A DNA stretch of 64,000 nt from Caulobacter mirabilis (GCF_002749615.1 NZ_CP024201.1:124001-188000); one strand, 5' to 3'. Positions 1 through 8,594 are shown, counted from the first letter of the stretch. Notes: a model not told the origin generated them from the sequence alone. A program made the numbers and translations.

Positions 1-292
1 CGATCCTGGCCCCGACGCAGCGGGCATGACCCTCGCGGCAGACCTCCAGCGGCTGGGCGTCCTCGATCGGATGGCGCGAGGCGATGGCCACGCCGTGCCA
101 GCCCTTCTGCCCGGCGATCCGGAAGTGGTTGAAGCCGAGGTCCTCGAACATCGACTTGGGGAATTCGGCCGTCTGGCACTTGATCTCCTGCAGGCACAGG
201 ACATCCGGCGCGATCTCGTCGACCATCCGGCCGATGAGCTCGCCGCGCGGGCGGACGGAGTTGATGTTCCAGGTGGCGAGACGGAGGCGCAT
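1..292 (-). CDS. xthA: Exodeoxyribonuclease III, 3'-truncated by window edge
   Basis: The first 97 codons of an ExoIII/APE1-family DNA repair nuclease, which cleaves 5' of abasic sites and degrades one strand of duplex DNA. The N-terminus reads MRLRLATWNINSVRPRG, with the conserved Asn of the WNINSVR motif, followed by the metal-binding Glu of the CLQEIK motif, the two earliest active-site landmarks of the family. The full protein is usually about 265 residues, so roughly two thirds lies left of base 1. The ATG at 292-290 is the natural start because it opens directly into the conserved beta strand. It lies downstream of lolA but a strong terminator separates them, so it is probably transcribed on its own. 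Confidence 0.95.
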   Translation of the reverse strand, partial: MRLRLATWNINSVRPRGELIGRMVDEIAPDVLCLQEIKCQTAEFPKSMFEDLGFNHFRIAGQKGWHGVAIASRHPIEDAQPLEVCREGHARCVGARI

Positions 293-325
293 GGGCTCCA
301 GATAAGCCGTTTCGGACAAAAGAAA

Positions 326-353
326 ACGCCCGGACGCAGGAGCGTCCGGGCGT
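326..353 (-). terminator. Rho-independent terminator after lolA
   Basis: A perfect 12-bp inverted repeat (ACGCCCGGACGC and its complement) with a 4-nt loop is followed on the minus strand by TTTTCTTTTG. It sits between lolA, which ends at 519, and xthA, which starts at 292, so it should end the ftsK-lolA transcripts. Confidence 0.85.
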
Positions 354-518
354 GAAGAAGTGGTCTCTCATGCCGCCGCCGGGAGGGGATAGGTTCCGGC
401 ACGGTGAACGGTTTCGCGAGGTCGGGCGCGCCACCGCTGTAGTGGCATTAATGCAACGAGCTTTCGAAAACGTCAACAGGCTGAATCGGGGCAATTGCTC
501 GTTGCGAATATGTCACAA

Positions 519-1154
519 TCAGGAAGACCTTCCGGTCGTGGGCGCGGGCGCGCGGAACAACGCTGGGTCGAGTCCCGACGCGCGCTCCAGGCTGGTCAGG
601 CGGACGCGGGTGGCGGCGTTGCGGGCGTCGGTGATCGTCCAGCCGAGCAGCTGCATCGGGCTGTCGGAGAAGGTCAGCGTGATCTGGCCCTTGGTCTTGC
701 CCGCGCGGTCCTGAGCGGTGATCTGGAAGCCGTCGTTCAGCCGCGAGACGCGGCTGATGTGCACGCCCCGGTCCAGGCGGATCTCGTCGGCCAGGAACAG
801 CTTCAGCGGCGTCTGGCTGAGCCAGTAGCGGTTGACGGTCTTCAGCCGTTTGTCGGCGACCGACACCACCTTCCCGTCGGAAATGACCAGCAGGCTGGAC
901 GGGGCCTCGTATTCGAAGCGCGCCTTGCCGGGGCGCTGCATGTAGAGCACCCCCTGGGTCTGACTGCCGCGGGTGTCGGTCTGGACGAAGCGGCCCTTGG
1001 CCGAGGTCAGGCCCTGCAGATAGGCCGTGGCCTTGGCGACCAGCGCCTGATCCTCGGGAGGCAGGCCCTGCTGGGCGCGGGCGGCGGCGGGCAGCAGCAG
1101 CGCCAGCGGGGCGGCGGCGAGCAGGGTGCGACGGGTCGTGTCTCGGTTCGTCAT
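519..1154 (-). CDS. lolA: Outer-membrane lipoprotein carrier protein LolA
   Basis: A 211-residue periplasmic chaperone that takes lipoproteins from the LolCDE exporter and delivers them to the outer membrane. The N-terminus has a twin-arginine-like start (TTRRTLLAAAP), a hydrophobic run and an AxA cleavage site near residue 28. The mature part shows typical LolA features: KGRFVQTDTRG, an aromatic/basic MQRPGKARFEYEAP strand, and LLVISDGKVVS followed by the conserved TPLKLFL segment. It lies 50 bp downstream of ftsK in the same direction, and many lipoproteins in this window are potential clients. Family assignment is firm; the Tat versus Sec route is inferred only from the arginine pair. Confidence 0.9.
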   Translation of the reverse strand: MTNRDTTRRTLLAAAPLALLLPAAARAQQGLPPEDQALVAKATAYLQGLTSAKGRFVQTDTRGSQTQGVLYMQRPGKARFEYEAPSSLLVISDGKVVSVADKRLKTVNRYWLSQTPLKLFLADEIRLDRGVHISRVSRLNDGFQITAQDRAGKTKGQITLTFSDSPMQLLGWTITDARNAATRVRLTSLERASGLDPALFRAPAPTTGRSS

Positions 1155-1204
1155 GAGGTCCGCTTAGCAGGGCCGGACGGCGATTTCACGGCGGACCATA
1201 GCCG

Positions 1205-3640
1205 CTACGGAGGCGGCGGCGCCAGGATCTCGCGCTTGCCGGCGTGGTTGGCCGGGCTGACGACGCCTTCCTGCTCCATCCGTTCGATCAGCGAAGCGGC
1301 GCGGTTGTAGCCGATCTGCAGCCGGCGCTGGATGTAGCTGGTCGAGGCCTTGCCGTCGCGGGTGACCACGGCCACGGCGCGGTCGTAGAGGCTGTTCTCG
1401 CCCTCCTCGCCGCCCGCCAGGCCCAGGTCGCCGCCGCCGTCCTCGTCGTCGCCGCCGGCGGTGACCTCGTCGAGGTACTGCGGCTGGCCCTGATCGCGCA
1501 GGAATTTGGCGACCGAAGCCACCTCCTCGTCGGCCACGAACGGACCGTGCAGGCGGGTCAGGCGGCCGCCGGAGCCGCCGGCCATGTAGAGCATGTCGCC
1601 CTGACCCAGCAGCTGCTCGGCGCCCTGCTCGCCGAGGATGGTTCGGCTGTCGATGCGCGAGGTGACCTGGAAGCTGATCCGGGTCGGGAAGTTGGCCTTG
1701 ATGGTGCCGGTGATGACGTCCACCGACGGGCGCTGAGTGGCCATGATCAGGTGGATGCCGGCGGCGCGGGCCATCTGGGCCAGGCGCTGGACGGCGCCTT
1801 CGATGTCCTTGCCGGCGACCATCATCAGGTCCGCCACCTCGTCGATCACCACTACGAGATAGGGCATCGGGTCGGGGCGGATCTTCTCGCTCTCGAAGAT
1901 CGGGCGGCCGCTCTCGTCGAAGCCGGTCTGGACGGTCCGCTCGAAGTGCTCGCCCTTCTCCTGCGCCTCGCGGGCGCGTTCGTTGTAGGCCGAGATGCCG
2001 CGCACGCCGATCTTGGCCATGCGGCGATAGCGGTCCTCCATCTCGCGCACCGTCCACTTCAAGGCGACGATGGCCTTCTTGGAGTCGGTCACGACCGGCG
2101 CCAGCAGGTGCGGGATGCCGTCGTAGACGCTCAGTTCCAGCATCTTCGGGTCGATCATGATGAACCGGCACTGCTCGGGCGGCAGGCGGTACAGGATCGA
2201 CAGGATCATGGCGTTGACGCCGACCGACTTGCCCGAGCCCGTCGTACCCGCGATCAGCAGGTGGGGCATCTTGGCCAGGTCCGCGATGTAGGGCTCGCCG
2301 CCGATCGTCTCGCCCAGCGCCATCGGCAGAACCTGGGACGACTTCTCGTAGTCGGCGCTGGCCAGCAGGTCGCGCAGATAGACGGTCTCACGCTTGGTGT
2401 TGGGTAGTTCCAGCGCGATGGCGTTGCGCCCCTGGACCACCGACACGCGGCAGGCGGCGACGCCCATCGAGCGGGCGATGTCGTCCGACAGCGCCACGAC
2501 GCGGGCGTGCTTCACGCCGGGGGCGGGAACCAGCTCGTACAGGGTGACCACCGGACCCGGGCGGATCTGGTCGATGTTCCCGCGGATGCCGAACTCGGCC
2601 AGCACGCTCTCCAGCAGGCGGGCGTTCTGGCGCAGGGCCTCCTCGTCGAAGCCGCCGACGCGGGGCTTGGGCTTGGCCAGCATGGCCAACTCGGGCAGGG
2701 CGAAGCCGCCGGGCTGGACGAAGTCGAAGGTCTTCTGGGCCTCGCGCACCTCACGGCCGCTGTCCTTGGGCGCGGCCTTGGGCGGCCGGATGGCGGGCCC
2801 GGTGACGGCGACGCGGTCCTGGGTCGGCGCCGGCGCGTCGGCTTCGTCGTCGAAATCGTCGTCCGCCGCGTCGTAGCCGCCGGCGGGTTCAGGCTGCGAG
2901 GCCGGGCGAGGCTCGGGTCGCGCGGCGGCGCGGGGGGCCGGCTTGGGAGCTTCGGCGCGCGGTTGCTGGACGGCGCGTTCGGGCTGGCGGACCTGGGCCT
3001 GCGGGCGGCGGGCCAGCAGGGTTTCCAGCACGCCCTCGGCGCGGGCGGCGGCGCTCGCCCGGGTGGCGCCCATGGCCCAGGCCAGGCCGACGCCGCCCAG
3101 GACCAACAGGATCACGGCGGCGATGAAGGTCGCGCCCGGGATGTGGGCGAAGGCGATCAGACCGCCTAGGCCGCTCAGCAGCGCATCGCCCCAGAAGCCG
3201 CCGAGTCCCCGGGCCAGCGGCCAGGCGGCGGGCGGCGGCGGGGCGGCGATCGCGCCGGCCAGGAACATCACGCCCAGGGTCCCGGCCAGCGCCCTCAGTC
3301 GGGTCTTCTGGCGATGGGCGTCGGGATCGGCGTCGGCGACGCGGGTCAGGCCGAACACCACCATCAGCAGGGCCAGGCCCCAGCCGGCGAGGCCCAGCGA
3401 CTGCACGAAGACGTCGGCCAGCACCGCGCCCGGGCCGCCCAGGACGTTGGTGGCGGGCAGGCCGGAGGCGACGTTCAGGCTCGGGTCGGCCGAGTTCCAG
3501 GTGGCGAAGGCGGCGATCAGGGCCGCGCCGGCGGCGGCGATCAGCCCGCCGCGCAGCCTGGCGGTGAACGGCGTCGACCAGCCCCAGGCGAGCAGTTCCG
3601 CCGCCATCTCCAGACCGGTTCGTCTCGCCGCACGCGCCAT
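1205..3640 (-). CDS. ftsK: DNA translocase FtsK
   Basis: An 811-residue septal DNA pump that clears and aligns the chromosome terminus during division. About four membrane segments occupy the first 190 residues, followed by a Pro/Ala/Glu-rich linker (about 200-300). The motor has Walker A GTTGSGKS at residues 465-472 and a Walker B region ending VVIDEVADLMM. A winged-helix gamma domain at the C-terminus (SYIQRRLQIGYNRAASLIERME) reads KOPS sequences. Length matches alphaproteobacterial FtsK; the enterobacterial long linker is absent. The ATG at 3640 gives a short basic leader before the first membrane helix. A CtrA-like box lies 47 nt upstream, which would suit cell-cycle control. Confidence 0.95.
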   Translation of the reverse strand: MARAARRTGLEMAAELLAWGWSTPFTARLRGGLIAAAGAALIAAFATWNSADPSLNVASGLPATNVLGGPGAVLADVFVQSLGLAGWGLALLMVVFGLTRVADADPDAHRQKTRLRALAGTLGVMFLAGAIAAPPPPAAWPLARGLGGFWGDALLSGLGGLIAFAHIPGATFIAAVILLVLGGVGLAWAMGATRASAAARAEGVLETLLARRPQAQVRQPERAVQQPRAEAPKPAPRAAARPEPRPASQPEPAGGYDAADDDFDDEADAPAPTQDRVAVTGPAIRPPKAAPKDSGREVREAQKTFDFVQPGGFALPELAMLAKPKPRVGGFDEEALRQNARLLESVLAEFGIRGNIDQIRPGPVVTLYELVPAPGVKHARVVALSDDIARSMGVAACRVSVVQGRNAIALELPNTKRETVYLRDLLASADYEKSSQVLPMALGETIGGEPYIADLAKMPHLLIAGTTGSGKSVGVNAMILSILYRLPPEQCRFIMIDPKMLELSVYDGIPHLLAPVVTDSKKAIVALKWTVREMEDRYRRMAKIGVRGISAYNERAREAQEKGEHFERTVQTGFDESGRPIFESEKIRPDPMPYLVVVIDEVADLMMVAGKDIEGAVQRLAQMARAAGIHLIMATQRPSVDVITGTIKANFPTRISFQVTSRIDSRTILGEQGAEQLLGQGDMLYMAGGSGGRLTRLHGPFVADEEVASVAKFLRDQGQPQYLDEVTAGGDDEDGGGDLGLAGGEEGENSLYDRAVAVVTRDGKASTSYIQRRLQIGYNRAASLIERMEQEGVVSPANHAGKREILAPPPP

Positions 3641-3686
3641 CCGCGCCCCCTAGGTCATTCAAACCCGATGTTTGGACCGGAGAGGG

Positions 3687-3701
3687 TTAAGGGGCGTTTA
3701 C
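3687..3701 (-). promoter_or_regulatory. Candidate CtrA box upstream of ftsK
   Basis: TTAA-N7-TTAC on the plus strand (GTAA-N7-TTAA on the minus strand) is one base from the CtrA consensus TTAA-N7-TTAA. It is 47 nt upstream of the ftsK ATG. I found no equally good match elsewhere in the noncoding parts of the window. Binding is inferred. Confidence 0.45.
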
Positions 3702-3723
3702 TCTGGACCGCGATCCGACGTGG

Positions 3724-4293
3724 TCAGGGGCGCCTCAGAGCGGCCCGGAACTCGGGATCGTTCAGCAGGACGCCGACCAGCTTGGGGTAGAGCGCCGTAT
3801 AGCGGTCCATGGCCATGGGAATGGCGACGGCGCCGATGAAGTTCGATTCCCATTCGTCCGAAGCGGTCAGCTCCTTCTCGTACAGCACCTTTCCGTCCCG
3901 CGTGACGCGGAAGCGGGCCCCCACGAGTCCCCGGCTCATCGGCAGCGGCGTGGCGACGCTGCTCTGGGTGAGTTCGCCGCTGATCGTCGTTCCGGACGCG
4001 GCGTCGAGCTTGCCGGCGGCCGTCAGCTCGGTTTCGAGCGTGGTCTTCAGATAGCCCGCGAACGATCCGCCGCCCGGCGCGGTGACCGATCCGGCGCGGA
4101 TCGCGATCGATCGGTCCATCGCCTTGGGAAGCCCTTCGGCCAGGACGAACGCGCCGACGGCGACCGGAGCGGGCGTCGCCGCGCGGGCGGCCTGGACGTT
4201 GTCGAGCGTGGCGCCCTGGACCGCCATCGGTCCCATGGCGCAGCCGCCGGCGCCCAGGCAGAGGGCGGCGGCGAGGAGCAGCGGAACGCGCAT
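3724..4293 (-). CDS. Uncharacterised lipoprotein
   Basis: A 189-residue protein with a lipoprotein signal peptide (MRVPLLLAAALCLGAGGC; lipidated Cys at residue 18). No family is recognised. The mature part has a conserved-looking core GYLKTTLETELTAAGKL, a Thr/Ser-rich strand TTISGELTQSSV, and RFRVTRDGKVLYEKELTASDEWESNF. That pattern of an LTAAGxLD helix followed by ISGxL strands is often seen in bacterial envelope lipoproteins. Its ATG overlaps the stop of the upstream gene (TGATG), so the two are translationally coupled and probably act together. Confidence 0.75.
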   Translation of the reverse strand: MRVPLLLAAALCLGAGGCAMGPMAVQGATLDNVQAARAATPAPVAVGAFVLAEGLPKAMDRSIAIRAGSVTAPGGGSFAGYLKTTLETELTAAGKLDAASGTTISGELTQSSVATPLPMSRGLVGARFRVTRDGKVLYEKELTASDEWESNFIGAVAIPMAMDRYTALYPKLVGVLLNDPEFRAALRRP

Positions 4294-5003
4294 CAGCCGG
4301 CTTCCGCGCCCGACGGGGTCGGCTCGGCCGCCGGCGCCGGCGCCGGCGTGGGCGTGGGCGTGGCGGGGGCCGGCGCGGTCGCGGCGTCGACGGTCACGCC
4401 GGTGAAGGCAGGGTCCTTGGCGACGTCGTTCAGGGTGTTGGAGACCAGCTGGTCGGTCATGGTCATGACCGCTTCCACGATGTTCTTGGCCTTCACGCCG
4501 TTCGGCGGCGCCTGGGTGACGCCGATCGTGGTGTGCAGGGCGTGGCGGCCGGACTTGGCGATCTTGGCGCCGTCGGCGCCGGTCACGTACTCGACCGTGC
4601 AGACATAGACGTCGCTGACCATCGTGCCCTTGAGACCGAATGTCAGGCCGGTGACGAAGCCTTTGCCGGTCGCGCCTTCCTGGATGAGGTTGTCGATGGT
4701 GACCGACAGGATGGCGCCGTTGGCCACCGGCGCTTCGGAGACTTCCGAGAAGGCGCCGCTGGCGGTGACCACCTCGGTGACCTTCTTGGTCAGTTCCTTG
4801 GTCGCCCGGGCGTTCGCCGCGCCGGCCGTCTTGAAGGTGAAGAGCAGCTGCACCGGCTGCGGGTTGGCGACCACGGCCCGATCCTCGGGCTTCAGGGTCG
4901 ACAGGCCGGTGTCGATATAGGTGGCGGCGTGCGCGGCCCCGGCGAGAGCAGCCGCGGCGAATCCCGCCGCCAGGGCGCGAGCCCAGAGCGTAAGCGATTT
5001 CAT
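4293..5003 (-). CDS. Uncharacterised exported protein coupled to the 3724-4293 lipoprotein
   Basis: A 236-residue protein with a Sec signal peptide (MKSLTLWARALAAGFAAAALAGAAHA; cleavage after AHA). The start at 5003 is preferred over an ATG 15 nt upstream because GGAGGGGG sits 8 nt before it. The body contains LTKKVTEVVTASGAFSEVSE and AILSVTIDNLIQEG, and ends in a low-complexity Ala/Pro/Thr tail. It shares the layout of its partner lipoprotein: a helix with an ASG/AAG turn followed by I(S/L)(V/G) strands. The two may be divergent members of one family. Function is unknown, and envelope location is the only firm inference. Confidence 0.75.
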   Translation of the reverse strand: MKSLTLWARALAAGFAAAALAGAAHAATYIDTGLSTLKPEDRAVVANPQPVQLLFTFKTAGAANARATKELTKKVTEVVTASGAFSEVSEAPVANGAILSVTIDNLIQEGATGKGFVTGLTFGLKGTMVSDVYVCTVEYVTGADGAKIAKSGRHALHTTIGVTQAPPNGVKAKNIVEAVMTMTDQLVSNTLNDVAKDPAFTGVTVDAATAPAPATPTPTPAPAPAAEPTPSGAEAG

Positions 5004-5267
5004 GATGTCCCCCTCCATGAGCGCGACAGGGGGCCGGACGCCGGATCGGCGAGCGATCCCCCCGGACGCTTCGCGGTTAACCCTATGTCGGCCTGGCCCG
5101 AGGACGCAACGGGCATGAAAGCCCTCCGATCACGGCCTTGAGAAGTTCTTGAGGTCGGCGTCAGGACTCGAGCCGGCCGCTGCCCGACCGTGGGCCCGTT
5201 CGATGCGCGGCTGTCGCGCGGTTTGTGGGTTGGGACCATGAAACATTCGAAGATGGGAGGCCGCCCC

Positions 5268-6188
5268 ATGCGGCCGGCCGCGGCCGGGGCGTTGGGGCTT
5301 TCGCTCCTGGCGCTGGCCGCCTGCGGCGACAAGGAAAAGGCCAAGGCCGTCGAGCCGAGGCCGCTGGAAGCCGGCGAGAAGGTCGCCGGGGCCATGGACG
5401 TCTGGGGCCGCAAGCTGGACATCGACTGCCCGCGAAAGTTCGACGTGCCGGCCCGGCCGTCGGGCGCGCGGGCCGACGACATCCGCGGCCTGCGGCTGGG
5501 GGTCGGCTATGACACGGCGCTGCTCTACGCCCAGTGCGAGAAGGGCCGGCCGCTCGACTCGGTGCTGATGACCGAAAGCGCCGATTTCGACCGCCAGGAG
5601 CAGGGCCTGAAGATCCGCACCATGGCCGCGGTGGCCAACGGAGCCTTCGGTCCGCGCTTTCGGCAGCAGGACATCTTCGACAGGGATCCCGGCCGGGGGT
5701 TGCAGAAGACCGACGCCGTCTGGCGCTTCATCGCCGACGGCATGCCGGGCCAGGAGAAGGTCTACGCCATCTGGCTGGCCCAGCCCTTCGCCAAGGGCGA
5801 ACAGCCCACCGTCGAGAGCCAGGTCGCGGGGCTGAAGGCCAAGTATGGCGAGCCGACCGTGGTCGAGGATCGCGGGAAGATGGTCTGGACCGCCCAGCCG
5901 GATGGAACGCCGATCCCGGCGTTCGACCGCGAGCGCCTGCGCCGGTGCGCCAACACTGTCGACCCGGGCCACCAGGCCCTGAACTACGGTCCCGACTGCG
6001 GCGTGACCGTCGTCGCCCGGGTCACCCCCGACCAGAACCCGGCCCTGGCCTACCGGGTCGAGACGGCGGTGTTCGATCCCGCCGGCCTCTGGGCCTACCA
6101 GAACGAGCGCTTCGAACAGGAACGCGACGCCCTGCTGGCCGGCCAGGCCCTGGCTCAATCCAAGACCGCGGAAGGAGGGAAGTTCTGA
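5268..6188 (+). CDS. Uncharacterised lipoprotein, first gene of a three-gene operon
   Basis: A 306-residue lipoprotein with the signal MRPAAAGALGLSLLALAAC and lipobox LAAC. Several ATGs lie upstream in frame, but the one at 5268 has GGGAGG 8 nt before it and opens directly into the signal peptide. The mature protein has four Cys in two spaced pairs (IDCPRKF, YAQCEKG, LRRCANT, GPDCGVT), suggesting disulfides. It also has two segments, IRGLRLGVGYDTALLY and VAGLKAKYGEPTVV, that resemble the G-x-x-L-G-hydrophobic and KYGxP signatures of small BamE/SmpA-like folds. Its stop overlaps the next ATG. Function unknown. Confidence 0.8.
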   Translation: MRPAAAGALGLSLLALAACGDKEKAKAVEPRPLEAGEKVAGAMDVWGRKLDIDCPRKFDVPARPSGARADDIRGLRLGVGYDTALLYAQCEKGRPLDSVLMTESADFDRQEQGLKIRTMAAVANGAFGPRFRQQDIFDRDPGRGLQKTDAVWRFIADGMPGQEKVYAIWLAQPFAKGEQPTVESQVAGLKAKYGEPTVVEDRGKMVWTAQPDGTPIPAFDRERLRRCANTVDPGHQALNYGPDCGVTVVARVTPDQNPALAYRVETAVFDPAGLWAYQNERFEQERDALLAGQALAQSKTAEGGKF

Positions 6189-6952
6189 TGCCCGCGATGC
6201 GCATGACCCTGGCCGCGACCGCCTGCCTGGCGGCGCTGGCCCTCGCCGGCTGCGGCGACCGAAACAAGGCCGATCAGGGCGACAACGCCGTCGCCGCGTC
6301 CGGCCGGACCGCCGCGCCGTCCCTGGCCGTCGCCCAGCGAAAGGAAGCGCCCAAGCCGCCGGAGCCCAGGCGGGTGAAGTGCGACGAGTACCGCCCCGAT
6401 CTGGAGGACGGGGACATGGTGATGATCTATCACGGGACCCTGGGAACGCCGCCGCCCATGGAGGCTTGGGCGGAGCGATCGCTCCATCAGTACGACAGCT
6501 CCGGAAATCCCGAGGTCGCCTGGACCACGGCCAAGACCGCCGTGCAGGCCCAGTTCGACGCGGTCGCCGGCATCCGCTGCCTGACCCTCCCGGTGGTGAC
6601 CCAGCTGAGCCGCTATGATCCGGCGCGGGGCGGGGTGGTGATCGAGGACTTCGGCGACGGCCGCTTCTTCTCCTTCGGCGCCCTGGGCGAGCATGTGCGG
6701 CTGAAGATCCGCAACGGCGCCCAGGCCGGGGTCTGGCCGATGCCGGCCGACCGGGCCGAGGCGATGCTGAAGGGCGCCCGCGACCAGTACCGCACCCGCA
6801 TCGTCGCCCGCGTTCGCATCCTCTCGGCCCGCCCGGCCCAGGGCTACGGCGTGCTCGAGGGCGAGGTCGTGGGCTTCGACGTCTACAGCGATCCCTACGG
6901 GACGGCCGCCAAGCAGCTGGCGACCGTCGTGGTTCCGGGAGCGGGGTCGTGA
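6188..6952 (+). CDS. Uncharacterised lipoprotein, second gene of the operon
   Basis: A 254-residue lipoprotein (MPAMRMTLAATACLAALALAGC). The ATG overlaps the previous stop (TGATG) and GGAGGG lies just upstream. After a short disordered stretch it begins with VKCDEYRPDLEDGDMVMIYHG and contains GIRCLTLPVV, so two Cys could pair. The second half (RTRIVARVRILSARPAQGYGVLEGEVVGFDVYSDP) looks like a beta-rich domain. It ends overlapping the following GTG (GTGA). I do not recognise the family. Confidence 0.8.
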   Translation: MPAMRMTLAATACLAALALAGCGDRNKADQGDNAVAASGRTAAPSLAVAQRKEAPKPPEPRRVKCDEYRPDLEDGDMVMIYHGTLGTPPPMEAWAERSLHQYDSSGNPEVAWTTAKTAVQAQFDAVAGIRCLTLPVVTQLSRYDPARGGVVIEDFGDGRFFSFGALGEHVRLKIRNGAQAGVWPMPADRAEAMLKGARDQYRTRIVARVRILSARPAQGYGVLEGEVVGFDVYSDPYGTAAKQLATVVVPGAGS

Positions 6953-7560
6953 GGGTCCCCGCCCCGGACCGGCGCACGCTCCTGCTCGCCGCGGCGGGCG
7001 TGGCGCTGGGCGGGCTGGCCGCCGTCCCAACGGCGGGGGCGGCCCCCGTCGGCGGCCAGCCCGTACGCAATCGCCAACTGCTGGCTCGGCTGCAGCAGGC
7101 GCCCTGGACGGGGCGGCCGGGGAAGGGGGGCTGCGCCGCCGTCTACGCCCTGGTCTCGACGACCTGTCCCTACTCACGGGCGTTCATGGCCCAGGCCTAT
7201 CCGCGGCTCGTGCGCCAGGGATACGACGTCCAGCTCGTGCTGCTGGCGGTCGACGGCGAGCGCAAGGAGACCATCACCGAGGCGGCCTTCCGGCGCGACC
7301 CGAGCCTGATCGTCCAGGTCTTCGCGGGGCGCTACCGGGGCGGGCTCGACCCGGCGGACAGCGACGAAGCGACGGCGGCCTTCAACGCCGCGGTGGCGGC
7401 GACCCTCGACGCCCGGGCCCTGTCCAGGGCGGCGGGGTTCGGCGCCTTCGTGCCCAGCTTCCTGTGGCGGGATCGGCAGGGTCAGTGGCGGATCTACAGC
7501 GGCTTCGCCGACGCGACCTTCCAGCGCGACTTCGCAACCCTGCCGCCGCCGGGCTGCTAG
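6949..7560 (+). CDS. Exported thioredoxin-fold protein with a CPYS motif, third gene of the operon
   Basis: A 203-residue protein starting with GTG at 6949, overlapping the upstream stop (GTGA). The N-terminus DRRTLLLAAAGVALGG is twin-arginine-like and ends near GAAP. The fold signature is AVYALVSTTCPYSRAFM, a beta strand followed by a C-P-Y-S active site, as in DsbG/DsbC-like and other thioredoxin-fold proteins where the second Cys is replaced. A cis-Pro candidate is in FVPSFLWRD. With one active-site Cys it more likely acts as a monothiol reductase or binding protein than as a classical oxidase. Its partners are the two Cys-containing lipoproteins upstream. Confidence 0.75.
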   Translation: MRVPAPDRRTLLLAAAGVALGGLAAVPTAGAAPVGGQPVRNRQLLARLQQAPWTGRPGKGGCAAVYALVSTTCPYSRAFMAQAYPRLVRQGYDVQLVLLAVDGERKETITEAAFRRDPSLIVQVFAGRYRGGLDPADSDEATAAFNAAVAATLDARALSRAAGFGAFVPSFLWRDRQGQWRIYSGFADATFQRDFATLPPPGC

Positions 7561-7563
7561 GTC

Positions 7564-7606
7564 GTAAGGGGACATGCTCCGGTGAAGCCGGTGCGTGTCC
7601 CCTTAC
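7564..7606. repeat. GGGGACA-type palindromic repeat (REPIN-like)
   Basis: A 43-nt imperfect palindrome built on GGGGACATGC ... GCGTGTCCCC, with GTAAG/CTTAC outer arms. Its 35-nt core recurs exactly, in the opposite orientation, at 8777-8811. Related elements lie at 8726-8756, 26931-26958 and 26973-27005. Confidence 0.8.
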
Positions 7607-7611
7607 TCTGA

Positions 7612-8376
7612 TCAGAAGCCGAGGCGGACCGACTTGAGGGTTTCCACCGGTTGAGCAAGTCCGTCTGGGCGGTAACCCTCGAAGCGCGTGACGAGGGTGA
7701 AGGCCTCGGCCGCGCCGCTGTTCCGGAGCAGGATGCGGTAGGTCGAGGGCCTTCCGGTCTCAAACGGCGAGATCGAGACCATCTGGATGGCGAGAATATC
7801 CTCGTCGCCGAACATGAGCGCCTTGGCGCGGACGTCGCGAACATCGCAGCGCGGCGCCGCCTTGCTACAGCCCAGGGTCCAGTCGAGACGCCGCTGGCCG
7901 GAGAGAAGGTCGGCCCGGACTTGCGACCACAGGGCCAGCCCGCGATAGGCGACGACGACGTCCGGGGCGTCGAAATAGGCGGCGCCCTTGGGAATGTCGG
8001 CGCAGGCTGTCCCCGGAGCCATCTGCCGGAAGCGCCAGCCGAGGTGCAGGTCGCTGACGTAGTAGCGGGGGTCGGCTCCGTCCGGCTGGATCTGGGCCGT
8101 CATGATCCGCGCCTGGCACAGGCCCAGAGGCCCGGCAGGGATCGCGGGGCCGTAGAAGCGCTGTTCGTTCGGCCGGTACTCGACGAACTGCCCGGTGACG
8201 TCGGCCATCATGCGCGCGGCCAGCTCGGGCGGCGGAGTCCGGGTCAGGTCCTCGAGCGGATAGAGGGCGACGCCCGGCGGCGCGGGCGTCGGCGGCGGCG
8301 GCGGAATGGCGAACGCCGGCGCGGCGAGCAGCAGCGTGGTGATGGCGGCCAGTGTCGTCGAGATCGTCCGGTGCAT
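7612..8376 (-). CDS. Uncharacterised secreted protein
   Basis: A 254-residue protein with a Sec signal peptide (MHRTISTTLAAITTLLLAAPAFA) followed by a proline run. The mature region contains four Cys (GLCQARI, TACADIP, LGCSKAA, PRCDVRD) that could form two disulfides, and aromatic-rich segments such as YYVSDLHLGWRFRQM. No family is recognised. It stands alone on the minus strand between two repeat-containing gaps, so neighbours give no clue to its role. Confidence 0.7.
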   Translation of the reverse strand: MHRTISTTLAAITTLLLAAPAFAIPPPPPTPAPPGVALYPLEDLTRTPPPELAARMMADVTGQFVEYRPNEQRFYGPAIPAGPLGLCQARIMTAQIQPDGADPRYYVSDLHLGWRFRQMAPGTACADIPKGAAYFDAPDVVVAYRGLALWSQVRADLLSGQRRLDWTLGCSKAAPRCDVRDVRAKALMFGDEDILAIQMVSISPFETGRPSTYRILLRNSGAAEAFTLVTRFEGYRPDGLAQPVETLKSVRLGF

Positions 8377-8480
8377 CGGGTCCCCCTCCCGTCGCGGCTC
8401 AGCTTGCCGGAGCGGGATGGGCGGTCAAGGGGGGCTTCCCCGGGAACCTCAGTGGTCGACGGTGCGGTTATGTCCTGCGT

Positions 8481-8575
8481 GGTTCGAGACGCTCGCCAGG
8501 CTCGCTCCTCACCATGACGCACTCGGAGTTCGTCATCCTGAGGAGCGATCCCTCAGGATCGCGTCTCGAAGGATG
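8481..8575. repeat. Inverted repeat with GGTTCGAGACGC / GCGTCTCGAAGG arms
   Basis: The left arm starts GGTTCGAGACGC and runs to GCTCCTCACCATGACG. The right arm starts CGTCATCCTGAGGAGC and ends GCGTCTCGAAGGATG, and the two are largely complementary. This is typical of a dispersed intergenic repeat rather than a gene. Confidence 0.65.
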
Positions 8576-8594
8576 CAACGCACATCCCCCACCG

